Positions 1 through 12,174 of a stretch of DNA of 64,000 nucleotides are shown here, piece after piece. Below the pieces are notes generated by a model, which saw only the letters and a program-made list of their open reading frames with translations, did not search any database and had not been told where the DNA came from. Location of the stretch: the NCBI GenBank assembly GCA_022316685.1, contig JAKJHU010001529.1, positions 1 through 64,000 on the forward strand. The letters run 5' to 3'. Position 1 is the stretch's first letter. The number at the start of each line of letters is the position of its first letter. This DNA comes from Progne subis subis. Lineage: Eukaryota; Chordata; Aves; Passeriformes; Hirundinidae. The translations under genes were made by a program, and so were the position numbers.

Positions 1-802
1 AGGGCTGGGCAGGGAAAGGCTTTTCCTCAGGGCCCAGCTCTCTCTCTCCTTGCCTTGCCCAGGTGCTCCTGGCATTGCTGACGGGCTCTCTGGGAATGGC
101 AGTTCCAGCTGCAGGCTCAGGCCCAGCCCTTGGGCTCCTCCTGTGCAGGCTGAGCACAGCAATGGGGTGTCCCAGCTCCCTCTGCCCTGGGGAGTCTGGG
201 CAGGGCAGGCTGGGAATGAGCTGACTCTCCCTGACTTTGGGAAAGGCAGGAGCCACTTGTGTGCCAGGGATCCCTCTGCTCTCAGCAGTGTCTCCTGGCT
301 TTCCAGGGTAACACAGGAGTGGAGCTCAGAAAGGTGCAATCCAGGGCATCTGGGAACAGGAAAGGGACAGAGCAGCTCCTGTCAGTCTGCACTATGATTC
401 AGACAATCCTCCTGCCTCACTGGACTCTGTTCTCCCCAGGTGCAGCAGAATCTCTTGTTCTGCCTCCTGCAATCCCCACCCTTCACCCTGGCAGCTCCTG
501 TGCCTTAGAGGGATTCTTTGTCCAAGTTCAAACACCAGGACAGGCCCCTGCCCTCACTTCCCCTGCACTGACTGGGGGTCAGGGCTGACTGCCAGGGTCC
601 TGCTGCTTGAGGTCTGCCCTCACTGAACATTGGCCAGCAGCAATCTCCAGCAACCAAGATGAAGGAAGTTCTGCTAGACATAGAAAAAGGGTGGTATTTA
701 TTGCAGGGAATAGTCTGTGAGAAAGGGTTTTGACGCTTCTATGAGAAATCTCCCCTCAAATTTCACTCTTTTCTCCTACAGGTTGAAACAGCCAGACAGC
801 AA
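1..802. other. No gene recognised; olfactory-receptor upstream flank
   Basis: This stretch is moderately GC-rich and its open frames lack recognisable protein features. Near its end a pyrimidine-rich run followed by CTACAG at about 770-781 resembles a splice acceptor, about 22 bases before the receptor ATG. Olfactory-receptor genes usually have a non-coding 5' exon and a single coding exon, so this may be the remnant of that acceptor (inference). Confidence 0.4.
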
Positions 803-1729
803 ATGTCCAACAGCAGCTCCATCAGCCACTTCCTCCTGCTGCCATTGGCACACACGCGGCAGCTGCAGCTCCTGCACTTCTGCCTCTTCCTGGGCATCTC
901 CCTGGCTGCCCTCCTGGCCAACGGCCTCATCATCAGCGCCGTAGCCTGCGGCCACCTCCTGCACACGCCCATGTTCTTCTTCCTGCTCAACCTGGCCCTC
1001 ACCGACCTGGGCTCCATCCTCACCACTGTCCCCAAAGCCATGCACAATTCCCTCTGGGACACAGGACATCTCCTACACAGGATGTGCTGCTCAGGTCTTT
1101 TTCTTTGCCTTTTTTATATCAGCAGAATTTGCATTTCTCACCACCATGTGCTACGACCGCTACGTGTCCATCTGCAAACCCCTGCACTACGGGACCCTCC
1201 TGGGCAGCAGAGCTTGTGCCCACATGGCAGCAGCTGCCTGGGCCAGTGCCTTTCTCAATGCTCTCATGCACACAGCCAATACATTTTCCCTGCCCTGTGC
1301 CATGGCAATGCCCTGGGCCAGTTCTTCTGTGAAATCCCACACATCCTCAAGCTCTCCTGCTCCAAATCCTACTTCAGGGAACTTGGGCTCTTATTTCTTA
1401 GTGCCTCTTTAGTATTTGGCTGTTTTGTGTTCATTGTTTTCTCCTATGTGCAGATTTCAGGGCCGTGCTGAGGATCCCCTCTGAGCAGGGACAGCACAAA
1501 GCCTTTTCCACCTGCCTCCCTCACCTGGCTGTGTCTCCCTGTTCCTCAGCACTGCTGTTTTTGCCAACCTGAAGCCCCCCTCCATCTCCTCGCAGCCCTG
1601 GATCTGGCACTGTCAGTTCTGTACTCGGTGGTGCCTCCAGCCCTGAATCCCCTCATCTACAGCCTGAGGAACCAGGAGCTAAAGGCTGCAGTGTGGACAC
1701 TGATCACTGGGCAATTTCAGAAACATTAA
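803..1729 (+). pseudogene. Olfactory receptor pseudogene (OR14-like)
   Basis: A single-exon seven-transmembrane odorant receptor, which would bind odorants at the ciliary membrane of olfactory neurons. The N-terminus begins MSNSSSISHF, with an N-linked glycosylation site typical of the family. TM1 and TM2 follow (LLANGLIISAV, HTPMFFFLLNLALTDLG). The TM3 signature appears as MCYDRYVSICKPLHYG near 1146-1190, and TM7 as LNPLIYSLRNQEL near 1645-1680; the frame closes with TAA at 1727-1729. The length matches an intact receptor of about 310 residues. At least three single-base shifts break it: near 1063 before TM3, near 1295 in extracellular loop 2, and near 1455 after TM5. The many-copy avian OR14-like group is the best fit from the N-terminus and loop sequence; the subfamily is inferred. 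A second piece of a similar receptor end lies in each arm of the inverted repeat. Confidence 0.9.
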
Positions 1730-1985
1730 ACTGATGGTCAGTTTCAGCAAGTCACATGTAATAAAAATCATTTTGATATCACTTGTTGGATATGTTGTCG
1801 AGTGGTTTTTCTTTGTTTTTGTTTTCAATGGTGTTCACAAAGCAAGGGCATTGTGTCCTTTCTTGTTTTGTTTTTCTCTACTTTTACTGTGGCTCCAGAG
1901 TGAGTCAATGAGGAGCTCTGCTCTCTGTGGCTGTAAATGAACTAAAGGATGTCCCAGCAATGTTTTCATCAAGATCCTCCTTTTG
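1730..1985. other. Receptor 3' flank, no gene
   Basis: AT-rich DNA directly after the receptor stop. It contains an AATAAA-like ATAAAA at about 1760. Nothing else is recognisable before the CR1 begins. Confidence 0.4.
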
Positions 1986-1989
1986 TTCC

Positions 1990-3600
1990 CTTCTCTGGAG
2001 CTGTAGCAGCAATATTTTGGTGCAGAGCTGGGGGCAGGTCAGTGCCGGCACAGCAGCTCTGCTCCTGCTGGCCACACCATTCCTGATCCAGGCCAGGTGC
2101 CATTGGCCTTCTTGGCCACCTGGGCACACTGCTGGCTCATGTCCAGCCTGCTGTCCATCAGTGCCCCAGGTCCCTTTCTGCCTGGATGCTCTCCAGCCAC
2201 TCTGTCCCCAGCCTGTAGCACTGCAGGGGTTGTTGTGGCCAAAGTGCAGGACCTGGTCCTTGGTCTTGTTAAACCTCCCTCTGTTGGATTTGGGCCCTGG
2301 ATCCAGCCTGTCCAGGTCCCTGTGCAGAGCCCTCCTACCCTCCAGCAGATCCACACTCACACCCAGCTTGGTGTCATCTGCAAATTTGCTGATGGTGGAC
2401 TCAATCCCCTCATCCAGATCATCAATGCAGATATTGAAATCCACTCTGGCTGGGTCTGATCCCTCGGCCATCCTGTGGGTGCCCTGTGATGGCTCTCAAG
2501 GTGATCTGTTCCAGAACCTTGCTGGGCACCGAGGTCAGGCTGACAGGCCTGGAGTTCCCCAGATCCTCCTTCCAGCCCTTCTTGGGGATGGGCTCACATT
2601 GGCACCTCCAGTCCTCTGGGACCTCCCTGCAGAGCCAGGACTGATGAGAAATGATGGAGAGCAGCTTGGTGAGCTCCTCCACCAGCTGCCTCATCCCCCT
2701 AGGATGGATCCCATCTGGTCCCAGAGACACCTGTGAGCATCTGAGGGGCTCAGCAGGTCACCAGCTGCTTCCTCCTGGATTCCAGGACGGCTGTTCTGCT
2801 CCCTGGGCCCATCTACCAGCTCAGGAGAACACTTGTCCTGAGGACAACCTGTCTGATTGTTGAAAAATGACAAACAAGGTGTTAAGCAGCTCAGCCTTTT
2901 CCTTATCTCTCGTTACTATATTCCTCACAGCACCCAATAAAACTAAAGGTTCTCCTTATCCCACATGTTGCTATAAATTTATTTGTGGAAACATTTTAAT
3001 TTTTCAGAAAACTGGCCAGGTTAAATTTTAACTGATCTTTCACCTTCTTATTTTCTTTCCCCATGACCTAACAACATCCTTAAACATTTCCTGAATTGCC
3101 TGACCTTCTGTCAGAGGTGTTGCAGCTTTTTTTTTTTTTTTTTCCCCTTGACTTCCCACAAAAGTACCATGGACTGCCAGGCCCATCATTTTCCTCACTG
3201 GCTCATCTTTTGGCACACCAGGACAGGATGCTCCTCTCCCCTTAAGATTCCTTTCTTGAAGTGTGTCCATCCTTCCTGGGCTCTCCTATTTTTAAGGGCT
3301 GTTTCCCTTAAAAAAATCAGTACCTGATTCGGTACTCCCCAAATCTGCATCCTAGAGAGGCCAAAGTCTGCCCTCCATAATTTCAGTGTAGATGTTTTGT
3401 TGATGCCTTTCCTTCTTTCCCAGATTTTTGGAAAGTTGATTATTTCATGGTCACAATACCCCAGGCAGCCTCAGTCCATCACATCTCCCACCACCCCTTT
3501 CCAGTTTGTGGACAGCATCAGACAGAGCTTTCCTTGGCAGTGGGAGAGTTACCACAAATTTGGTAAAATAAAAAGCTCCTTAACACCAATGTAGCATTTA
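1990..3600 (-). mobile_element. CR1 LINE fragment, antisense, ORF2 endonuclease end to RT
   Basis: Read on the minus strand from about 3560 down to 2000, degenerate CR1 ORF2 can be followed in order. The end of the endonuclease comes first (VGDVMDWGCLGYCDHEII-like), then the linker (EGQAIQEMFKDVVR, followed by KVKDQLKFNLA), then the fingers region with LVDGPREQN and LGPDGIHPRGMRQL. The RT core follows with SRPVSLTSV, and then ISKFADDTKLG, which carries the RT catalytic FADD motif. Several stops and shifts separate the pieces, so it is a dead copy. It lacks the CR1 3' end with its short octamer repeats, and the 5' end stops within the endonuclease. The 18-base T run at about 3129-3147 lies inside it. 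This element is non-LTR, with no flanking duplication visible. Confidence 0.85.
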
Positions 3601-4014
3601 GAAGCGGTGTTGTTTATTTGGCTGGATGCACAGGGGAACAGCTCCTCCCAAAGCCGTGCGTGCTGAGTACAGGAAGTTTCTGTTTATATTCTGTATTTTG
3701 CATTCATATTCATTGATGGTCCTGGACTAAACATACTATGATAATCATTTCCCTGAAATCATTTACATATTTTCTCCCCTTTTGCATGCACTCTTCTGTC
3801 CTGGGGGTCTCTCTGGTGGTCCTGGTGATCACAGACCCCAATGTTCCAGTCAGCCTGGCTGAGCTGGCAGGACACTGAGGCTGGTGAATTTCCAGTTCCC
3901 CTTCTTACACAATGGGCATTGTGTGGTTCCATGGGCCAGTGGTTTTGGAGAATGAGCATTGTGTTAGCTCACCAGGTGTAGACCATTTATCATCTGGTAA
4001 CATGAGGTCACAGA

Positions 4015-4165
4015 GTGGGCTATGACATCGCACAGTGGGTTAGGGAGGTCATCGAGCAGCTATGACATCATAGGCCATCTCTGTGACATCACAAAGCAGA
4101 CTATGGCATCACAGTGTCGGCTGTGACGCTACAGGTGGCTGTGTGACATCACTGGGTTGGTCATT
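4015..4165. repeat. Clustered TGACATCA-type short repeats
   Basis: At least six imperfect units of about 20-30 bases, each carrying TGACATCA, TGACATCG or close variants (CTATGACATC, TGTGACATCAC). The mirrored cluster is at 34795-34990 in the right arm. The core resembles a cAMP-response element, but the repetitive context makes a satellite-like origin at least as likely. Confidence 0.55.
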
Positions 4166-5779
4166 CCACCCCAGACCCCTCACAGTTTCCCCCATGAGTC
4201 CAATGCTGTTCATGTCCAGCAGGGTCCCCTGCCCCAGAATCCCCCCAGTGTGCCTGGAGCCACAGCCTCCATCAAAGGATGTTCCAAGGATCGACCCCAG
4301 AGCCTGACACAGGGACAAGGGGCTGGGCTGTGTGACCAGGACATCAAGGACGTGCATGATCCAGGTCACTGTGGCTTGAGTTGGGTTCCCCAGGGCAGGA
4401 AAGATGTCTGGCAGCTGCAGCAGGGTTAGGGAAGGGCCCAAGGTGGGGCTGGAGCCCTTTGGCTGTGAGCAGAGGCTGAGGGAGCTGGGCTTGTCCAGCC
4501 CCGAGCAGGGAAGGCTGAGGGGCTCCTCATGCCAGCCTGGCAGTGCCACCGAGGAGGTGATGGAGAACACAAGCCAGGCTCTTCACCGGGGGCCTGGTGG
4601 GAGACAAAAGACAATGATATAGGGTGAAAGAGGGGAGCTTCAGCCAGGACAGGAGGAAACCTTTGTTCCCATGGGCTCAGCCAGATGCTGAGATGCTGCC
4701 ATCTCCCTGTCCTTTGGGATTTTCCAATCCAGACCAAATCAAGCCTTGAAGCACTTGGTCTGACCCAGTTTCTGACAGCTTGGGCTGCTGACTTGCTGAG
4801 GTCCTTTCCAATTCAGCTCTCTAATGATCCTGGGACAGTGCTGCCCTGTTTTACACTGGAGCACAGCAGATGGGACAGGAGCCCTGCAGGGCTGTACAGG
4901 ACCTGCAGCTTGCGAGGTGCACGAGCACATCTTCATTAGCTGGGTCATTTGAGCACTTTAAGAAATGCCAAAATTTTCCCACCAGGAGAGACCGGAATTT
5001 CTGGAATTGTATGATGGCAGGAGAAGGAATCCTGATGTTCCCCTCTTTGTGTCACTGGCTGGACTTCTGTTTTTCATGGGGCTGTGCCTTCCCTTGGTTT
5101 TGTTGGCTGGCAATAAATGAACATCCCTCTGTGTCTCAGGCAGCTCCTTCTGCAAGGAAAGCAGGTGGGAGTTGGTGCCAAGGAGCTGAAAGCTGCAGCT
5201 GCAGCCTGGAGAGGAGGAAGCTCAGATTGGCACAAGGCTGCTCTGAGTCCCTGGGGCTGGAGGAGGAAATGGTGGGATGGGGTTAGGGAAAAGTGATTGA
5301 TTGTCAGCCATGAAGGGTCTTAATTCCACATCTGTTCAGAGTGCAAGGAGTACTCGGGATCAATATCAACTGGAATTGTGGTATCAATCTATAAACAGGA
5401 AAACAAAACTAAACAGGTCAAAAAAATCCCTGCATTTTTCAAAGACATAGTGTATTCTTTTGAACATACTTCAATAATCTGTCTAAGTAACCACATAAGA
5501 ATTGAAGACTTGAAATTAAATTATTCCCAGAGGCTTGTCTTTTTAGGGTGTTTTGAAATATTAATGAGCCTTTGGCACTAAATTCCTGAAGTGAAGAGCT
5601 GAAGACTGAACAAGTCTCTGGAGAACTAAAATTCATCAGGGAACTCCAAGCTGCTGAGTATCCATGCTCAGCAGAGCAGAGGAATCTATTCTAAATAGAT
5701 TCTAATATGCTCAGCAGAGCAATCTATTTAAATTGAATACATTCCAGGGGTTTCCACCTGCTAAAGGACTATAAGCTCA

Positions 5780-6135
5780 CGTGCAGGCACAGGGGCTCCA
5801 TGCTGGCATCTGAGGGGTCTCTGGGCTCCTGAAGATGTTTGGCCACACTCATTCACAGGGGTTCCATGGTGACATCCCAGGGGTCCTTAATCTTCCCAAG
5901 GGTCATGAGGTGACAGACAGTCACAGGGCTGCACAGTGACAACAGAGGTGTCTCTACTGCCAAGGAGCCAATTTGTCCCAGGCAGTGGCAGGAGTCCAGT
6001 GGTGACATCCCTGTGCTCCTAAAGAACAGCGAGGTCACAGACACTCACAGGGCTCCATGGGGACATCCCAGGATTCTCCAGGCTGCCAAAGAGTTGGGAT
6101 GTCACAGGCACTCACAGGGGTTCCTGTCATGGGCA
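5780..6135. repeat. Degenerate ~66-bp tandem repeat
   Basis: Units begin near 5789, 5856, 5922, 5990, 6047 and 6113 with variants of CACAGGGG(C/T)TCCATGGTGACATC, each followed by a variable middle. Spacing is 57-68 bases, with about six units. The mirrored copy is at roughly 32130-32480. The repeat also supplies the TGACATC core seen at 4015-4165. Confidence 0.6.
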
Positions 6136-7379
6136 GAGTGGGAGCTTCAGGCAAAGTTTATTAAACAAGTTCCTGTTGGGTCACAAGGTGCAGAAAGGAC
6201 CCCCAACACCCAATCATACCCCCAAGCTCCCCAAACCAGGCTTTACAAACTCTTTCTGTGAGAGGATCCTGGGACTTACTGGATCCAATCCCAGCCCCAG
6301 ACTTTGTTAAAGATTTATGTGTAAAGGATTATACAGGTGGATTGAACATTAGTACAACTTTGTCCGACAACATTAGGGATGGCAAGCCAGAAGTATTTGT
6401 GTACGTATAGATATGACGGATTATGGTCATGATTAAACAAAAAGGTTTTGTTTAGTTACTCCACAGTATAGGAGCTGTAACATCTATTTTAATATAGTGC
6501 TCTAGGAAGCAATTTTGAAGCAATTGTATTAAAGTATTGTATTAAAGCAATTGTATAAAAGTAAACCCAGTTTCTAAGTAGAGATGAGACTCCCCCAGAC
6601 CAATGATCGTGGGCAAATCTTTTAGTTCAGCCTCAGGCAGTGCTCTTGAGGGTGTCCCCATTCCACAGGGGAATTGCCGCATCCCCAAGAAGGGATCTGT
6701 AAGGAGACGTGCAGTTAAAATTTGGGGCAGGGCCCTTCTAGCCTGAAGTGCTGCCCTGTCAGTGAGATGGCCCAGGCTGTGCCAGCTCAGCAGCTCTGCA
6801 GAAGCTCTCAGTGGTGTCACTTGGTTGTTCCTTTCTCTGGGCATTTTTCCAGCTCTGCCACAGCTTCAGCTCCCTCTCAGGATGTTGAACTTGGGGATGG
6901 AGGAGTCAGGCTGTTTTCAGCATTATTCACCCCAAAAGCAGCATGATCCCCCTTCTTCATTTCCCACTGCGGACTTTTCAAACAGAGCCTTGTTGGAGTT
7001 GTCTGAGCCCATTGCAGGCAGAGCCTCCTGCTCCAGCAGGAACTGCCTTTCCTGTGCCATGGCCAGGCCAGGTCCCGCTGCAGGAAAAGCCCCAGGCCAG
7101 CCCCAACACAGTGAAGGCCTCGGGCACAAGTGCAGAGTGCTGGGAGCTGTGCCAGGAGAGCCTGGGACACCAAAGGCACCTTGGCAGCAGCAGCTCCCTG
7201 CAGGCCATGGCCAGAAGCCTCCCTTGGCAACCCGGCCTGGTGGCCACCACTGCAGAGCTGCTGGGGCAGGGGCTGATTTCTGCCTGGGCTCTGCCCCAGC
7301 CCACAGAGTGTGAGCTCAGCCCTGACTCGGGCACAGCCTTGTGCCTGGGCCCTGCAAAGCCTAAAGGTCACCTGTGCCA

Positions 7380-7535
7380 CCTGGTGCCCATCCCTGGATC
7401 GGACACTGTCACTTCTGTACTCGCTGGTGCCTCCAACACTGAACCCCCTCATCTAGAGCCTGAGGAACCAGGAGCGTGAGGATGCCCTGAGGAATATGAC
7501 CACTCTGTGCTTTTCAGAAACAATTGAGTGCCTCT
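7380..7535 (+). pseudogene. Olfactory receptor 3' fragment (left arm)
   Basis: Only the receptor tail is present. Between 7385 and 7490 it encodes the TM7 region (LYSLVPPTLNPLI, then SLRNQE). The tyrosine expected in the NPLIY motif is replaced by a TAG stop at about 7455. The rest of the receptor body is absent upstream, where GC-rich sequence without receptor motifs is found. The same stop occurs in the right-arm copy at 30780-30890, so the lesion predates the arm duplication. Confidence 0.75.
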
Positions 7536-10349
7536 TTGTTTCTGCATAGCATTCAGAATGAAACTCATTCCAGGCCCAGACTGCTTTGTGCCATGTGTCT
7601 TTTTTGTTGTTCTATTTGGTGTAGTCCATTTTTCCTTTTTTTTTTTTTTTTTTAACTTTTGATAATGTTTCACAATATTGCTACACCAGAGACAGTAAGG
7701 AGCAAGTGTCCTGCTCTGCCCTGTGTGTCCAAGATGTTTCCTCAGCCCTTCTCTGTCTCTGCAGGGGCAGTGCCTGTGAGCAGCGGTGGAGGGAAGAGAC
7801 TCCCAGCACAGCAGCACAGCCAGGGACAATGGCCCTGGCTCTTCCCACATCTGCTCTTCCCAACTCCAGCCTCTCCTTCCCAGCCCTGCTGTGGCTGTCA
7901 GGCCCGAGTGCTCTGGCAGCTTGGTCACTGTGCTGCTGCGTGTCCGTGCTGTGCCCACAGGCAGGGACAGGCCATGGGCACTGCTGGGACACAGCTGGGC
8001 TCCAGCACAGCAGCTGCAGCAGCAAAGGGATCTCCTGAGGGCAGGGCAGGAAGGCTTTGCTCTCCCTGAAGAGAATGGGCCCAAGGAACAGACTCTGAAG
8101 AGGCTCCTTGTGTTCCTTGTTCTCCCAGGGCTCAGTGGGATGAGATCAGGGTCCCAGTGTGGCCTTCAGGGCACTCAGGGCTGGCTCAGGTTCTGCTTGT
8201 TGGTGGCCAGGGCCCATCAGATAGGGAATGGTCTGTGCTGAACCTGGCTGGGGCTCTGCAGCTGGTGCCAGGGCTGATGGCAGGGGAAGGTTTGTCTGGA
8301 GGCCCTTGGGAGCTGCCAGGAGAACACAGGGCACCTGCAGGGACAGTGTGTGCCAGGGATCAGCAGGGAGTGGAGCTCCCTGGGCACAGGCCTGGCCAGG
8401 GTGGGCTCACCCTGAGATCAAGGACTGAATGTGTGCTGTGAGCCAGGAGAGCTCTGCAGCCCCAGGGGACACAGCGGGCACAGGGAAAGGAGTCTGGGCA
8501 CGGGCTGCTCTGACCCTCAGGGAACTTCCCCAGGAGGATGCAGGGCAGCCCCAAGGCCATGGGGCAGCCCTGGAACAAGGCAGGCACCTCTGAGCAGCCT
8601 CCATGGCCCCAGCAGAGCCTGTGTGCGAGGGGGTCAGTGCAGGGAGCAGCATCAGCTGCCTCTGTCTCCCAGCCTGAGCAGCAGAGCCCAGCAGAGGCAG
8701 CCCAGGGCCCCGGGCAGCACAGCCCCCGTGCTCTGCAGAGCAGCAGCCCCAGCTCGGGGCTGTGGGCAGCAGGGCAGGGGCTGCAGCAATGGCTGCTCAG
8801 GCCAGCACAGACGTGTTCCCCTGGCAAAGGCTCTGTGGGCAGCTGGCATGTGCCAGGAGCAGAGCAGGAGCCCGTGGCTGTGCAGAGGAGCCCTGGCCAG
8901 AGGCTGCCCTGTCCCTGGGGCAGCAGGAGCTGCCTGAGGAGCCCCGGGGCCAACTCTGTGCTGCTGTGCTGGGCAGCGGGGCTGGCCCTGGGGCACCACG
9001 AGCTGCCTGAGCTGAGCGTGTCCTGCGCATTCCAGACACAGAGTGGCTGTCCCTGACCTCCAGTGCCTCCAGTTCCTGCTGCAGGGCCAGACAGGTCTGG
9101 GCTGCTCTGCAGGGCTGGGGCAGGGAGAGGAAAAAATGGAGCCTTGATTATAATAGTCCCTGCACTGTCAGAATGATCTCCTTGGTTCCACACATCAGCT
9201 GGAGGAAGCTTTCATAACCAGGGACTAAAGAGCCTCTCCCAGCAACTGGGAATTCCTTCTGGTATGTCCAACTTTGCCGGCAATGAGATGGGCAAAAAAC
9301 CAGGAAAACTAGGTAAGAAATCAGTAACCCATACTATAAGGCTTTTAGAGCAGGTATTTGTTTATTCAATGCTAGGAGTGAGCGGGGTATCTCCACCACA
9401 AACTCACATGTCTGTCCTCACACAGTAATATCATTTATACATTTGTTTTGGCTTTATTTTTATTCTCATTATTCTTTCCTAACCTTCATGTTGTAACATA
9501 TTTTCTAATCACATGATTATGCAAACCCTTGTAGCACGTGCAGGGTCTCAGCACAAGGTGCTCGTCACCCTCCTGGTGGTTGTTTTGATGAAGACTCAGA
9601 AAACTTCCTGGCACTTGAACTTATTACCCCTGCTTCCTGCACATGCTCTCTAAGATTGTCTGCTCAAATAGCCAGGGGTCAGCTGTTTGCAGTTACCTTG
9701 TGTCATGGTTGGACACTGGCCCACTGCCAGGCACCCACAAGAGTCCTTCACTCATCCTCCCCTGCCACAGCTGGGCAGAGAAGGAAAAAAATATTAAAGA
9801 ACACTTCATGAGTGACATAAGGACCAGGAGAAATATTTCAAATGCAAAAAAGGCTCAAGTTGCAAAGTGAATTTTAATACTAACAGAATCAGAGGAGAAT
9901 AATGAGAGGTAAAAGAAACACTTAAAACACCTTTTTTCCATCCAGCTCCTCCCTCCTTCCCATGACAGCACAGAGAGACAGGGCATAGGAGTTTTCTCAT
10001 TTCATCAAGAGATCATCTTCTGGTGCTCTGGGAGAGGAGCCCTTCCCCCCATGTGGCCATGGAGTCCCTCCCACTGGATCCAGTTCTCCATGAACTGCCC
10101 CAGCGTGGGTCCACTCTCACGAGCAGCAGCCCTACCGCACCTGCTGCAACGTGAGTCCCTCCCACGGGCACACAGTCCTCCCAAACTGCTGCAGCATGGG
10201 GCTCTCCTCCCACGGGGTGCAGTCCTCCAAGGACAGGCTGCTCCAGCCTGGAAGCAGGGCCCCCTCTCTCCACTGGGTCTCCCACGGGATCACAGCCTCA
10301 TCCCGGCATCCACTCGCTCTGGGATGGGCACCTCCCCAGGGGCTGTGGG

Positions 10350-10530
10350 TGGATCTCTGCATCCCCATGGATCCCCATGGGCTGAGAGTAGATCTCTGCA
10401 TCCCCATGGATCCCCTCGGGCTGAGAGTGGATCTCTGCATCCCCATGGATCCCCATGGGCTGAGAGTGGATCTCTGCATCCCCATGGATCCCCGTGGGCT
10501 GAGAGTGGATCTCTGCATCCCCCATGGATA
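10350..10530. repeat. 39-bp minisatellite, about 5 units (left arm)
   Basis: Units starting CTCTGCATCCCCATGGATCC recur at about 10354, 10393, 10432, 10471 and 10510, exactly 39 bases apart, ending in GGGCTGAGAGTGGAT. Because 39 is a multiple of three, all frames stay open and give spurious repetitive proteins. The mirrored array at 27272-27570 has about eight units. Confidence 0.95.
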
Positions 10531-11269
10531 CCCGTGGTGCCCCTGCCACCAAAAAACCAGGCCATGCCAAACCAATACAATTTGTTCTGTTTAATTTGCT
10601 GATTTCTGAAAAGAGCTTCATTCCCATTCCTTGTCACAAGGGAACTATTTGTTTCTGCATAGCTACAGCTTTTTGCACAGTTCAAGCATTATCTTGTTGC
10701 CTCGGCATCAGGGCCCATCAGGCTGAGTCTGACCTGTCCTTTCTCCAAGCTGCAAACAGAACCTGCCCCCAGCCAGTGCCCTGCAAACAGGCAGGGTTCT
10801 GTAGGGCCAGGGAGAGTGCACAGAGATTTGGGGTCTGTGAGTGCTGGCAGGGAGAGATCATGCACAGGGAAACACCTGCAGGGGGAAAATCTCCAGGAAG
10901 CAGAGAGAGTCCCTGTCCCTGAGCCCCATGGCCTCCAGTCCCTGCTGCAGGGCCAGACCTGACTCTGCTGCTCTCTGGGGCTGGGACAGGGGCAGGGAGA
11001 GTCTGGACTCTGCAGTGCCAGCCAGAGGAAAACAATGGACCTTTGGTTATACAGGTCCCTGCAGTGTCACAGGGGTCTCCATGGTTCCATGAGGCCATGA
11101 AGAGGAAAAATGGCTGCTGGATTCCTTGGGGCCACGCAATGTAACAATTTCATCCTGGTTCCATGAGACCACAAAGCGTCACTATGGTCCACTTGGTTTC
11201 ATGAGGTCCTGCAGTGCCACAATGGCCCCTCGGTTCTAAGAGTCCTGAAATGGCAGAGAGGTGTCCTTG

Positions 11270-11610
11270 GTGACAGAGTGACACAACTGACCCTTGGTCA
11301 CACCAGGCCCCGCAGTGTCACACGGCACCTTTGGTTCTGTGGGGCCGCAGTGTCTGTTCTGCTGGTGAGCAGGGTCAGCACCAAAGACACAGCACAAAGT
11401 TCAGGAATTCTGTGATTTATTATAATGCAAAAGTGCAAAGAATCGCCAAAAAGAAGCTCAGCAATGCACCCAATCATCACTACCAAGATTGCCTGCAGTG
11501 ATTAAGAAAGATCCATCACCAGTCCCTCAGACTTTCCCATCACCCAGATCCACACATCAGCTGGGGGAAGCTGTCCCAGCCAAGGACTGCAGAGCCACTC
11601 CTGGACACTG
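11270..11610 (-). repeat. Dispersed ~330-bp repeat, left-arm copy
   Basis: This segment is the mirror of 26200-26545 and is also similar to 28650-28985 in the right arm. It contains, on the minus strand, an AATAAATCACAGAATTCCTG stretch (polyadenylation-like) and GTGTGACCAAGG phrases. It may be the terminal part of an unclassified interspersed element. No coding motif is present. Confidence 0.6.
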
Positions 11611-12039
11611 GGAATTCCTGCAGGTGCCTCCAGCCCCAGGTGAGGCTCCAACCTCGCTGTGAGAGGGCCCAGCTCTGACAGTGCTGAATAAACAGACTGA
11701 CAGCACTTCTAGTGCAGGAACATCTGCTTTAATTCTCCTCTTGGGTTTCACCCAAAGCCTGGCCAGGGCTCAAGGAGGAACCAAGGGAGTTGACTTTGAT
11801 CCGAAACTCCCAGACAAGGCCAGATGTCAGATTTCATGGCCTTGTCCAGTTTCTAAACACAGAAATGTCAATCCATTTTTTACTAATGAGTGGATACACC
11901 TATCACAGCTCTAATGACCATTCTTATTTCGTTAATGAGCAGATACAAAGATAACCTTTGGTTGGAAGGTTCATCCAGAGGTCTCCTTTGCTCAGGGCCT
12001 GTTGTTCAGGCCTCACTCAGGGCCTGTTGTCCAGGCCTT

Positions 12040-12170
12040 GGAACTTGAGGGACGTGGTTTAGTGCTGGGCTTGACACTGCTGGGTGAGCGGCTGGACTCC
12101 ATGAGCTCAGAGGTCTTTCCCAACAGAAAGGATTCCATAATTCCAGGATTCCATCTGCTGGATTCAGCCA
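12040..12170 (+). mobile_element. CR1 3'-end fragment
   Basis: Contains the CR1 tail phrases GGACTCCATGAGCTCAGAGG and TCTTTCCCAACAG, and closes with short repeats of the ATTCCAnnATTCCA type at about 12135-12155. This is the usual 5'-truncated CR1 end, in plus orientation. Confidence 0.75.
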
Positions 12171-12174
12171 GGTC

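Larger units (their letters stand above)
3770..11925 (+). repeat. Large inverted repeat, left arm
   Basis: This 8.1-kb segment is mirrored by 25889-35238. Examples of matched blocks: 3795-3960 with 35070-35210; 6230-6300 with about 31960-32030 (some 50 bases identical by eye around the GGATCC near 6280); 6943-7340 with 30930-31329; 9643-9870 with about 28040-28275; 10013-10285 with 27629-27900; and 11681-11900 with 25913-26130. The sum of paired coordinates falls from about 39000 at the outer end to about 37812 at the inner end, because of identifiable indels. The arm holds no intact gene. It has an olfactory-receptor tail, a 39-bp minisatellite, a degenerate 66-bp tandem repeat and several GC-rich blocks. 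Long open frames at 8146-9193 are open in several frames on both strands and are judged compositional. Confidence 0.93.

Noticed and set aside
10051..10685. Repetitive proteins over the 39-bp minisatellite
   Set aside because: The unit is a multiple of three, so every frame stays open. There is no independent evidence of coding.
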